Origin: Robiginitomaculum sp.
GTDB lineage: Bacteria > Pseudomonadota > Alphaproteobacteria > Caulobacterales > Maricaulaceae
Reading direction: 5' to 3'
Assembly: GCA_002733485.1 (NCBI GenBank)
Contig: NVVU01000005.1
Location: 41,737-49,409, forward strand
DNA: 7,673 nucleotides
The notes under the pieces are model-generated. The model was not told where the DNA came from and searched no databases. It saw only the letters and a program-made list of their open reading frames with translations. How positions within the stretch are numbered: the first letter of the stretch is position 1; every line of letters begins with the position of its first letter. Below, in pieces: positions 1-5,804 of the stretch. The position numbers were made by a program, and so were the translations under genes.

Positions 1-896
1 CGCAAACAGGCATTGGCGTCATTAAAATTGGTTCTGGTGATTTGCTCGGCCAGAAAAAACGCAAACAGGAGCGTCGGCAGCCAGCTGCCTACTATGATCG
101 CCTGATCTGCCGTTTCCAGAAGGCTGGTTTGCGCAATTCCGGCTAAGGCCAGGAGGATCAGCGCGGCGGCATAAATAACAAAAAGCGCGTTTTTGGTGTG
201 CCGCCCGAACAGGCGCGCGGTGGATTTAACCCCGATCAGGGCGTCGTCCTCCTTGTCCTGATGGGCGTAAATGGTGTCATAGCCCAGCGTCCAGAAAAAC
301 AGGCCTGCATAAGCCAGCAATAACGGTGTGGTGATGGTGCCTTCAATGGCCACATAGCCCACCAGCACCCCCCAGTTAAAGGTCAGACCCAGCCAGGCCT
401 GGGGCCAGTACGTGATGCGCTTCATATAGGGATAGCCGAGGATTAGCGGGATGGCGGCCAGCGCCACGAGGCGCGCCGTAGTGGGCAATATGATCAACAC
501 CCCCAGACCGACCAGACATTGCAGCAATAAAAACGCCCAGGCTGTTTTGACGCTAACCGCGCCTGAGGCTATGGGTCGCCTGGCGGTGCGGCTGACCTGG
601 GCGTCCAGATCGCGATCGACAATATCATTATAGGTGCAGCCCGCCCCGCGCATAGCCAGCGCACCAACCCAGAAGGCCAGTGCCAGCACGCCCTCATGGA
701 GGGTCCAGGCTTGGCCCAGATGCGCCAGCGCCATGCCGATCCAGCACGGAATGGCCAACAGCCAGAAACCGATCGGCCGGTCATAACGGGCGAGGCGCAA
801 AAACGGCCGCCATTGATGCGGTGCGCGGGTATCCACCCAGCCCCGGGGGATGGCATCTGCAATGCTCTGATGATCGTCTTCCATGCCCTGTTGCAT
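1..896 (-). CDS. ubiA: 4-hydroxybenzoate polyprenyltransferase (UbiA family), C-terminus cut by window edge
   Basis: Integral membrane prenyltransferase that attaches the polyprenyl tail to 4-hydroxybenzoate in ubiquinone synthesis. I translated the frame by hand from the ATG at 896-894 to the left edge: 298 codons without a stop or frameshift. The first Asp-rich motif, NDIVDRDLD, is at residues 90-98 and is followed by TARRPIASG (104-112), the usual UbiA signature that binds Mg-diphosphate. The second Asp-rich region, DTIYAHQDKEDD, is at 207-218. Between and after these lie several hydrophobic helices (about 43-60, 120-138, 143-155, 164-182, 190-205, 236-256, 265-284). The family is usually slightly over 300 residues, so probably only the last few tens are missing. 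No good Shine-Dalgarno precedes Met1. Met5 (ATG at 884-882) has a partial one, CAGGG, so the start could be five codons later. Divergent from rsmE. The family call is firm. The substrate is inferred from the motifs and the lone ubiquinone-type gene setting. Confidence 0.93.
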   Translation of the reverse strand, partial: MQQGMEDDHQSIADAIPRGWVDTRAPHQWRPFLRLARYDRPIGFWLLAIPCWIGMALAHLGQAWTLHEGVLALAFWVGALAMRGAGCTYNDIVDRDLDAQVSRTARRPIASGAVSVKTAWAFLLLQCLVGLGVLIILPTTARLVALAAIPLILGYPYMKRITYWPQAWLGLTFNWGVLVGYVAIEGTITTPLLLAYAGLFFWTLGYDTIYAHQDKEDDALIGVKSTARLFGRHTKNALFVIYAAALILLALAGIAQTSLLETADQAIIVGSWLPTLLFAFFLAEQITRTNFNDANACL

Positions 897-913
897 ACAA
901 TTGTGCGCCGCGC

Positions 914-930
914 GTCAAGCCGGACTTGAC
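914..930. promoter_or_regulatory. Palindrome in the ubiA/rsmE divergent spacer
   Basis: Perfect 6-bp inverted repeat GTCAAG (914-919) and CTTGAC (925-930) around a 5-base centre, in the 64-base spacer between two divergent starts. The right arm contains TTGAC in the orientation of rsmE and the left arm contains TTGAC in the orientation of ubiA, so each arm could supply a -35 element. No convincing -10 follows at standard spacing on either strand. It could be a back-to-back promoter, an operator or a remnant of an intergenic repeat. The arms are seen directly; the function is inference. Confidence 0.35.
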
Positions 931-960
931 CTTTGATGCGCCTTGGGGTGCATTTGCGCC

Positions 961-1737
961 ATGAAATCCCCACCAAGACTTTTTATTGACCAGCCTCTTG
1001 CCGAGGATCAGGAAATCAAACTGGATCGCGAGGCCTCGCACTATGTGGTCAATGTCATGCGCCGCCGTGTGGGCGATCCCCTGCGCCTGTTTGACGGGCA
1101 GAGCGGGGAATGGCTGGCGCGCCTGACGCAAGTTGGGCGCAAAGCCGTGCAGGTGCGTACCGAGACACAAAGCCGGGCCTTTGCCATGGTGCCAGACCTG
1201 ACCTTGTTGTTCGCGCCGGTGAAAAAGTCACGTAGCGAATTCATTGTGGAAAAAGCCACCGAACTGGGCGTACGCACCCTGCAAAGCGTGCAGACCCGGC
1301 GCACCATTGCCAAGCCGTTGCGCGATGAACGCCTGGCCCTGATTGTCCGAGAGGCGGCCGAGCAGACCGAACGGCTGGACCTGCCAAAAATCCTTGCTTC
1401 AGCTCCTTTAAAGGAAGTCTTACAAAACTGGGATGCGGAGCGGGTATTGATTTTTTGTGATGAAGCCGGCGAGGATGCGGACCAGCCCTGGGGCGGCGAA
1501 CATGGCCGGGCGCTGCCCATGCTGGAAAGTCTTCAGAGGGACCCACCTGGCCAAAAAGCAGCCATCCTGATCGGCCCGGAGGGGGGCTTTACTCCCGAGG
1601 AACGGGCCAGTTTGCGCGCCTGTGCCTTTGTGCGCCCGGTCACCCTGGGTCCGCGCATATTGCGCGCCGATACGGCGGCAGTGGCGGCGCTGAGCCTGTG
1701 GCAGGCCGTGGGCGGCGACTGGATAGCACTAAAATAA
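961..1737 (+). CDS. rsmE: 16S rRNA (uracil(1498)-N3)-methyltransferase RsmE
   Basis: Cytoplasmic SPOUT-class, SAM-dependent methyltransferase that methylates N3 of U1498 in 16S rRNA on the assembled small subunit. The 258-residue product has the usual family length. The N-terminal PUA-like domain (about 1-75) opens with PPRLFIDQPL, then HYVVNVMRRRVGD (27-39) and LFDGQSGEWLA (43-53). The SPOUT domain carries KATELGV (98-104), EAAEQTER (131-138), GPEGGFTPEE (205-214) and LGPRILRADTA (229-239). The last two form the trefoil-knot cofactor site and are diagnostic. I chose the ATG at 961 because the frame open from 943 only adds a non-family GCICA stretch. A weak GGGGTG (945-950) lies about 10 bases upstream. 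The next gene is gshA, 91 bases downstream on the same strand. No missing key residues are visible. Confidence 0.95.
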   Translation: MKSPPRLFIDQPLAEDQEIKLDREASHYVVNVMRRRVGDPLRLFDGQSGEWLARLTQVGRKAVQVRTETQSRAFAMVPDLTLLFAPVKKSRSEFIVEKATELGVRTLQSVQTRRTIAKPLRDERLALIVREAAEQTERLDLPKILASAPLKEVLQNWDAERVLIFCDEAGEDADQPWGGEHGRALPMLESLQRDPPGQKAAILIGPEGGFTPEERASLRACAFVRPVTLGPRILRADTAAVAALSLWQAVGGDWIALK

Positions 1738-1828
1738 TCAAGGTTATTGCTGCACTTCTCCAGTTTGTGACTTGCCCTTGGGAAGGGACGTTCCTAAATC
1801 ATGGTCTTCGGGCTGAAGGAGAGGCTGT
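1738..1828 (+). promoter_or_regulatory. rsmE-gshA spacer with short hairpin, possible gshA promoter and strong RBS
   Basis: A 91-base spacer. CCCTT (1775-1779) and AAGGG (1783-1787) form a 5-bp hairpin with a 3-base loop and no following T-run, so it is a poor terminator. TTGCCC (1772-1777) and CTAAAT (1794-1799), 16 bases apart, could be a weak sigma70-type promoter overlapping the hairpin. AAGGAG (1816-1821) lies 7 bases before the gshA ATG and fixes that start. Whether gshA is read from its own promoter or through from rsmE cannot be decided from sequence. The RBS is clear; the promoter is a guess. Confidence 0.3.
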
Positions 1829-3190
1829 ATGTCTGCCATGGATAAAAACGCGCCGGTTGAGGACAAATCGGCGTTGGTGGATTATCTGGCCTCGGGATGC
1901 AAACCCCCCGAGGACTGGCGCATTGGTACCGAACATGAAAAGTTTGGCTTTGCCTTGGGCAACCATAGCCCGCTGCCTTATGATGGCGATGGGCCGAGTA
2001 TTTTGAAAATGCTGGAAGGCCTGCAACGTTTTAGCTGGGCCCCCATGATCGAGGAAGGGTTTATGATCGGCCTTTCGCGCGAAGGGGCCACAATCACGCT
2101 GGAGCCGGGTGGACAGTTCGAGCTGTCCGGTGTGCCATTGAAAGACATTCACGAAACCTGTTCCGAGGTGAATGCGCACCTTAAAGAGGTTAAACAAGTT
2201 GCCGATGAAATGGGCGCAGGCTTTTTAGGGGTGGGGTTTTCGCCGATCACCAGCCTGGAAAATACGCCGATCATGCCCAAGCCGCGCTATAAGATTATGC
2301 GCGATTATATGCCCAAAGTCGGGCGGCTGGGACGCCAGATGATGTTCCGGTCCTGCACGGTGCAGGTCAATCTCGACTTTGCCTCCGAGGCAGACATGGT
2401 GAAAAAGTTTCGCACCTCATTGGCTCTGCAACCTGTGGCCACGGCGCTATTTGCCAATTCGCCGTTTGCCGATGGGCGACCGAACGGGTTCTTGTCCTAT
2501 CGCAGCTATATCTGGGGCGATACCGACCCGGACCGTACTGGCATGTTGCCGTTTGTCTTTGAAGACGGCTTCGGCTTTGAACAATATGTGGATTATGCTC
2601 TGGATGCGCCAATGTATTTCGTCAAACGCGATGGGCATTATCTGGACGCATCGGGCAAGAGCTTTCGCGACTTTATGGCGGGCAAGCTGGACATTTTGCC
2701 CGGCGAGAAACCCAGTCTGAAGGATTGGGAAGATCATATCTCCACCCTCTTTCCCGAAGTGCGTCTGAAAACCTTTCTGGAAATGCGCGGTGCCGATGGC
2801 GGGCCATGGTCACGCCTGTGCGCGCTCTCGGCCTTCTGGACGGGGATTTTTTACGATGACCAGGCGCTGGATGAAGCCTGGGAACTGGTCAGGGACTGGA
2901 ATATGTACGAGCGCGAAGGCTTGCGCCGCACCGCGCCAACGCTGGGCCTGAATGCGCCGTTTCGACAAACCAGCATGCAGGCCATAGCGAAAACCGTGCT
3001 GGGAATTTCTCATAACGGTTTGCAACGTCGTGCGCGGTGTAATCATTACGGCGAAAATGAAAGCCTGTTTTTACGCGGCATGGAAGACATTGCCCGCTCT
3101 GGCATTACCCCCGCCGAAGAGCTGATCGCCTGTTACCATGGCGAATGGGAAGGCAATCTGGATATGATTTTCACCGCCGGGGCGTATTGA
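1829..3190 (+). CDS. gshA: Glutamate-cysteine ligase, class II (plant/alphaproteobacterial type)
   Basis: ATP-dependent cytoplasmic ligase joining glutamate and cysteine to gamma-glutamylcysteine, the committed step of glutathione synthesis. The product is 453 residues, normal for the bacterial members of the plant-type (GCS2) family. Recognisable blocks in order are WRIGTEHEKFGF (30-41), GLSREGATITLEPGGQFELS (81-100), HETCSEVNAHL (108-118), MMFRSCTVQVNLDF (171-184), ATALFANSPFADG (204-216), DRTGMLPFVFEDGFGFEQYV (235-254), LEMRGADGGPWSRLCAL (317-333), and TPAEELIACYHGEW (427-440) near the C-terminus. Aligning from memory to the Arabidopsis enzyme, Cys111 and Cys331 match its conserved regulatory disulfide pair (Cys186 and Cys406). 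The second, plant-specific pair is absent (LDASG and LDILPGE at those places). AAGGAG seven bases upstream supports the ATG at 1829; Met4 is a less likely alternative. The position after rsmE is an arrangement I know from alphaproteobacteria. No terminator is seen before the VOC gene 101 bases on. Confidence 0.96.
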   Translation: MSAMDKNAPVEDKSALVDYLASGCKPPEDWRIGTEHEKFGFALGNHSPLPYDGDGPSILKMLEGLQRFSWAPMIEEGFMIGLSREGATITLEPGGQFELSGVPLKDIHETCSEVNAHLKEVKQVADEMGAGFLGVGFSPITSLENTPIMPKPRYKIMRDYMPKVGRLGRQMMFRSCTVQVNLDFASEADMVKKFRTSLALQPVATALFANSPFADGRPNGFLSYRSYIWGDTDPDRTGMLPFVFEDGFGFEQYVDYALDAPMYFVKRDGHYLDASGKSFRDFMAGKLDILPGEKPSLKDWEDHISTLFPEVRLKTFLEMRGADGGPWSRLCALSAFWTGIFYDDQALDEAWELVRDWNMYEREGLRRTAPTLGLNAPFRQTSMQAIAKTVLGISHNGLQRRARCNHYGENESLFLRGMEDIARSGITPAEELIACYHGEWEGNLDMIFTAGAY

Positions 3191-3211
3191 CCCCTTAAGT
3201 GTTGGGTAGCC

Positions 3212-3238
3212 ATGCAATTTTGGTCAATTGCCTTGCAT
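3212..3238 (+). promoter_or_regulatory. Inverted repeat ATGCAA-N15-TTGCAT upstream of the VOC gene
   Basis: ATGCAA (3212-3217) and TTGCAT (3233-3238) are perfect 6-base inverted arms 15 bases apart in the AT-rich 101-base gshA-VOC spacer, 54 bases before the VOC start. Further AT-rich text follows (CATAATAG at 3251-3258, TTATAAAT near 3270) that could supply a -10. The arms could be a regulator binding site, but arms this short in AT-rich DNA can occur by chance. No strong terminator for gshA is visible here. Confidence 0.22.
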
Positions 3239-3291
3239 ATCGCAAAAGAACATAATAGAAACATTGCTGATTATAAATAATGGAGAATCCC

Positions 3292-3672
3292 ATGATCGGA
3301 TACGTCACCCTGGGCACCAATGATTTTGACAAGGCGGCATCGTTTTATGATGAACTGCTGGCGGAACTTGGTGGTAAACGCATGATGGAAGAAGATACTT
3401 TCATTGCCTGGAGCTCTGGCAAAGATGGTGCGGCGGTTTCCATCACCAAGCCGTTTGACGGCAAAGAGGCCTGTGTAGGCAACGGGGTCATGGTGGCCTT
3501 GGCCGCCAATTCCACCGATCTGGTGGACAAGGTCTATGCCAAGGCCATTTCTCTGGGGGCAATTTGTGAAGGCAAGCCAGGGCCGCGCGGTGAAGGCGGT
3601 TTTTATGCCGGTTATTTTCGCGATGTGGACGGCAATAAATTGAACGTCTTTACCATGCCCGGCATGGGTTGA
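3292..3672 (+). CDS. Small VOC-superfamily (glyoxalase/bleomycin-resistance fold) protein
   Basis: A 126-residue single VOC domain, the normal size for one paired beta-alpha-beta-beta-beta unit protein. The first half begins MIGYVTLGTNDFDKAASFYD, and the second ends GFYAGYFRDVDGNKLNVF (104-121), the typical closing strand with the DxDGN turn. The usual metal ligands look absent. The first strand has no His (VTLG rather than HVTLG), and the closing strand has Asn where Glu normally sits (KLNVF rather than KLEVF). A glyoxalase I reaction is therefore not supported, and a binding or other role is possible. I chose the ATG at 3292 because GGAG (3282-3285) lies six bases before it; the upstream in-frame ATG at 3280 overlaps that site. 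It follows gshA on the same strand and ends before the repeat-rich spacer. The fold is confident; the function is unknown. Confidence 0.88.
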   Translation: MIGYVTLGTNDFDKAASFYDELLAELGGKRMMEEDTFIAWSSGKDGAAVSITKPFDGKEACVGNGVMVALAANSTDLVDKVYAKAISLGAICEGKPGPRGEGGFYAGYFRDVDGNKLNVFTMPGMG

Positions 3673-3690
3673 TTGCCATTAATGAATGGG

Positions 3691-3712
3691 GCCCCGACCT
3701 TCGAGTCGGGGC
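3691..3712 (+). terminator. GC-rich hairpin after the VOC gene, possible terminator
   Basis: GCCCCGAC (3691-3698) and GTCGGGGC (3705-3712) form a perfect 8-bp stem with the loop CTTCGA, 18 bases after the VOC stop codon. The position and strength fit a transcription terminator, but no T-run follows on the plus strand (it continues GTACCCCC). It may be a weak or factor-assisted terminator, or part of the adjacent repeat cluster. GGGGCCCC (3688-3695) is an overlapping 8-base palindrome. Confidence 0.45.
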
Positions 3713-3725
3713 GTACCCCCACACC

Positions 3726-3805
3726 TGTCATTGCCGGGCCTGTCCCGGCAATCCAGTGCGGCTTAAACGCGAAACTGGATTACCCGGACCAGCCGGGTAA
3801 TGACA
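3726..3805. repeat. Double-hairpin intergenic repeat (copy 1)
   Basis: Two 32-base arms, 3726-3757 and 3774-3805, are inverted repeats of each other (26 of 32 positions match) around a 16-base centre. Each arm starts or ends with TGTCATT/AATGACA and AATCCAGT/ACTGGATT, and each arm contains its own perfect 9-bp hairpin (ATTGCCGGG..CCCGGCAAT on the left, ATTACCCGG..CCGGGTAAT on the right). Four of the six differences between the arms are paired changes that keep the inner hairpins base-paired. Repeats with this layout are common between genes in alphaproteobacteria. There is no coding potential, and it may be a non-autonomous mobile (MITE- or REP-like) element. The role is unknown. Confidence 0.8.
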
Positions 3806-3823
3806 CGGATGCTGTCATGGTCC

Positions 3824-3885
3824 CCTCATCCTGAGGAGCGTAGCCCTTTTATGGGCGAAGCCTCGAAGGATGAATGCGGATGAGG
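3824..3885. repeat. CCTCATCCTGAGGAGC-type palindromic intergenic repeat
   Basis: A second intergenic repeat family, 18 bases after the double hairpin. TCATCCT (3826-3832), GAGG (3833-3836) and GCCC (3843-3846) pair with GGGC (3853-3856), CCTC (3861-3864) and AGGATGA (3867-3873) to form an interrupted hairpin with the loop TTTTAT. The motif pair CCTCATCCTGAGGAGC and CTCGAAGGATGA is one I know as widespread in alphaproteobacterial intergenic DNA. Here the right end is extended: GGATGA is followed by ATGC and a second GGATGAGG (3878-3885), which alone is the perfect partner of CCTCATCC (3824-3831). Confidence 0.7.
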
Positions 3886-3915
3886 CCCTGATACCCAAAC
3901 GAGAATTCCCCATCA

Positions 3916-3927
3916 GTACTTGAGTAC
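3916..3927. promoter_or_regulatory. Short palindrome GTACT-TG-AGTAC upstream of the transporter
   Basis: Perfect 5-base arms with a 2-base centre, 75 bases before the transporter start codon and just upstream of a possible promoter. It is small enough to be chance, but its position would suit an operator. The rest of 3886-3990 shows no other clear structure. Confidence 0.25.
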
Positions 3928-3942
3928 GCCACCCCGCCGTGC

Positions 3943-3994
3943 TTTGGTGCGCGCCAACGCGAATCTAATAGAACGCGACAAATAAATTGGGGAG
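3943..3994 (+). promoter_or_regulatory. Possible promoter and RBS of the peptide transporter
   Basis: TCTAAT (3964-3969) matches the sigma70 -10 consensus at five of six bases. A weak TTTGGT (3943-3948) sits 15 bases upstream as a possible -35. GGGGAG (3989-3994) is a good Shine-Dalgarno seven bases before GTG 4002. The RBS is convincing and decides the start codon; the promoter is tentative. The preceding 3673-3942 is repeats and hairpins only, so the transporter is likely to start its own transcript. Confidence 0.4.
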
Positions 3995-4001
3995 TATCAT
4001 C

Positions 4002-5741
4002 GTGGCAGCAGACAAAGCGCAGGTTGCAAACACCGGCTTACATGACACATCGTTTTTTGGCCATCCGCGCGGGTTGGCCATTTTGTTCATGACCGAAATG
4101 TGGGAGCGCTTTTCCTATTACGGCATGCGCGGCCTGCTGATCATTTACCTGACCCAGCATTTTCTGTTTTCTGATGAGCGCTCGGCGCTGATCTATGGGG
4201 CTTATGTTTCCCTCGTTTATGTGATGGCCATTTTTGGCGGCTCGCTGGCCGATAAGTATCTGGGACAGCGAAAGGCAGTTACCTTTGGGGCCATATTGCT
4301 GGTCATGGGGCATTTCGGCATGGCGTTCGAAGGCTCTGGCTCAAAAGAGACCATGATGGTTGATGGTCAGGAATATCAGTTGACCCTGATCGGTCGGGGC
4401 GGGGATGCCATTTCCATTGTTAAATCTGCAATCGGACAATCCGAAATTTCGTTTAGTGCTGATGCCTCGATGATGTTGGTGGCCAGCCCCGAGGCGGTAG
4501 GTTTGCCAGCTGAAATTGCCACGAACTCCTATCAGACTAAAAAAACCCGCGAGCCGCTTTATGTGGGTATTTTGTATCTGTCGCTGGCCTTGATTATTGC
4601 CGGGGTCGGGTTTTTGAAGGCAAATATCTCCACCATTGTTGGCGAGATGTACGAACTTGGCGATCCGCGCCGCGATTCCGGTTTTACCATTTTTTATATG
4701 GGCATTAATCTGGGGGCTTTTCTGGCCTCAGTGACTGCAGGCACGCTGGGCATTGTATATGGATGGCAATATGGATTTGGCCTTGCCGGTATTGGCATGT
4801 TGTTCGGCCTTTTGACGTTTTTGAAGTTCCAGCCCTGGCTGGAAGGACGTGCAGAGCCGCCTAATCCTGAAAAACTTAAACAAAAAGTCTTTGGCCCGAT
4901 CAATGTTGAATGGGCTTGTTATTCCTCGGCCTTGCTGATTATGGCGGTGGCCATTACGTTGATCATGAACCCCGAACCGGCGGCCAAGCTGATGGCGGCT
5001 ACCGGTGTCATCATGTTTGTTTTTCTCATTGGCTACAGCTTTACCAGGCTAAAGGGCAAAGAGCGTACCCGCATGTGGGCGGCAATCTATTTTGCACTGG
5101 CGCAAATTCCATTCTGGTCCCTGTTTGAACAGGCGGGCTCGTCCCTTAATCTGTTTACTGATCGTCTGGTCGATCGCAGCTTATTGGGATGGTCGGTACC
5201 GGCACCGGTGTTCCAGTCCCTAAACTCCGGATTTATTTTCATCTTCGCGCCAATCTTTGCCTGGATGTGGGTCTGGATGGCCAAACGCAGGATCGAGCCT
5301 TCAACGCCAGTCAAATTCTCCTTTGGCGTTTTGTTTGTGGGGCTGGGCTTTCTGGCCCTGGTTGCCGGGATGAAAACCACCGGAGCCAGCGCATTGACCC
5401 CGGTGATCTTTATTTTCCTGGTCTACTGGATTCACACTATGGGCGAATTGCTGCTTTCCCCGGTTGGCCTTTCGGCCATGACCAAACTGGCGCCGCCGAT
5501 TGCCGGCGGATTGGTAATGGGGACCTGGTTTCTCTATAGCGGTCTTTCCAACTCGTTGGCCGGTGTCATCGCCAGTTCTACGGGCGCGGAGACCATTGGT
5601 GGCAAGATCGTCAATGCTGCCGCCGCCAAGGCGACCTATGTCAGCGTTTATACCAATGTTGCCTATGTGGCGATTGGGGTGGCGGTGTTCATGTTTGTGA
5701 TCTCACCCATCATCAAAAAATGGATGCATGAAACCGATTAG
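4002..5741 (+). CDS. POT/PTR2-family proton-coupled di/tripeptide transporter with periplasmic insert
   Basis: Inner-membrane MFS transporter that takes up small peptides with protons. The product is 579 residues. The TM1 signature ExxER is E32-M-W-E35-R36, followed by FSYYGMRGLL. GGSLADKYLGQR (79-90) is the TM2-TM3 cytosolic loop. TM4 has the conserved Lys in GFLKANIS (K206). GDPRRDSGFTIFYMGINLGA (220-239) is the PTR2 signature. TM7 carries FWSLFEQAGSS (371-381) and TM10 GELLLSPVGLS (481-491), whose E482 matches the gating Glu. Residues about 111-184 between TM3 and TM4 form a polar, probably beta-rich insert where many POTs have a short periplasmic loop. The start is the GTG at 4002, seven bases after GGGGAG. 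An upstream in-frame TTG at 3987 overlaps that RBS and is rejected. The next gene, TyrA-like, begins 63 bases downstream across a hairpin. The exact peptide substrate is not predictable. Confidence 0.94.
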   Translation: MAADKAQVANTGLHDTSFFGHPRGLAILFMTEMWERFSYYGMRGLLIIYLTQHFLFSDERSALIYGAYVSLVYVMAIFGGSLADKYLGQRKAVTFGAILLVMGHFGMAFEGSGSKETMMVDGQEYQLTLIGRGGDAISIVKSAIGQSEISFSADASMMLVASPEAVGLPAEIATNSYQTKKTREPLYVGILYLSLALIIAGVGFLKANISTIVGEMYELGDPRRDSGFTIFYMGINLGAFLASVTAGTLGIVYGWQYGFGLAGIGMLFGLLTFLKFQPWLEGRAEPPNPEKLKQKVFGPINVEWACYSSALLIMAVAITLIMNPEPAAKLMAATGVIMFVFLIGYSFTRLKGKERTRMWAAIYFALAQIPFWSLFEQAGSSLNLFTDRLVDRSLLGWSVPAPVFQSLNSGFIFIFAPIFAWMWVWMAKRRIEPSTPVKFSFGVLFVGLGFLALVAGMKTTGASALTPVIFIFLVYWIHTMGELLLSPVGLSAMTKLAPPIAGGLVMGTWFLYSGLSNSLAGVIASSTGAETIGGKIVNAAAAKATYVSVYTNVAYVAIGVAVFMFVISPIIKKWMHETD

Positions 5742-5749
5742 ACCGGGAG

Positions 5750-5779
5750 CGGGTTTTGGTGAGGTTTTGCCAAAACCCG
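5750..5779 (+). terminator. 10-bp stem-loop between transporter and TyrA-like gene
   Basis: CGGGTTTTGG (5750-5759) pairs perfectly with CCAAAACCCG (5770-5779) across a 10-base loop, nine bases after the transporter stop and 25 bases before the next start. No T-run follows, though T-runs lie inside the stem. A second GGTTTTG (5763-5769) in the loop repeats the left arm and could compete for the same CAAAACC. It may be a terminator, an mRNA-end stabiliser or a DNA palindrome bound by a regulator. Confidence 0.5.
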
Positions 5780-5804
5780 TAAGCACCCCGGACGGAGAGT
5801 AAAC

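Noticed and set aside
451..633. Plus-strand open frame of 60 codons inside ubiA
   Set aside because: Antisense to the conserved ubiA core, with no RBS or family likeness.
1..896. Possible frameshift or decay of ubiA, because no closed reading frame lies here
   Set aside because: Codon-by-codon translation from 896 to 1 gives 298 sense codons with both Asp-rich motifs. It simply runs off the window.
943..960. Six-codon N-terminal extension of RsmE (MGCICA)
   Set aside because: It does not resemble the family, and the GGGGTG that could serve the ATG at 961 lies inside it.
569..976. Minus-strand open frame of 135 codons over the start of ubiA
   Set aside because: It overlaps the N-terminal part of ubiA in another frame. 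The ubiA frame carries NDxxDRDxD and reads through intact, and this one has no family likeness.
3673..4001. Small gene, CRISPR array or RNA gene in the long spacer
   Set aside because: There are no regularly spaced direct repeats, no tRNA-like cloverleaf and no frame with an RBS. The structure is explained by two inverted-repeat families and a hairpin.
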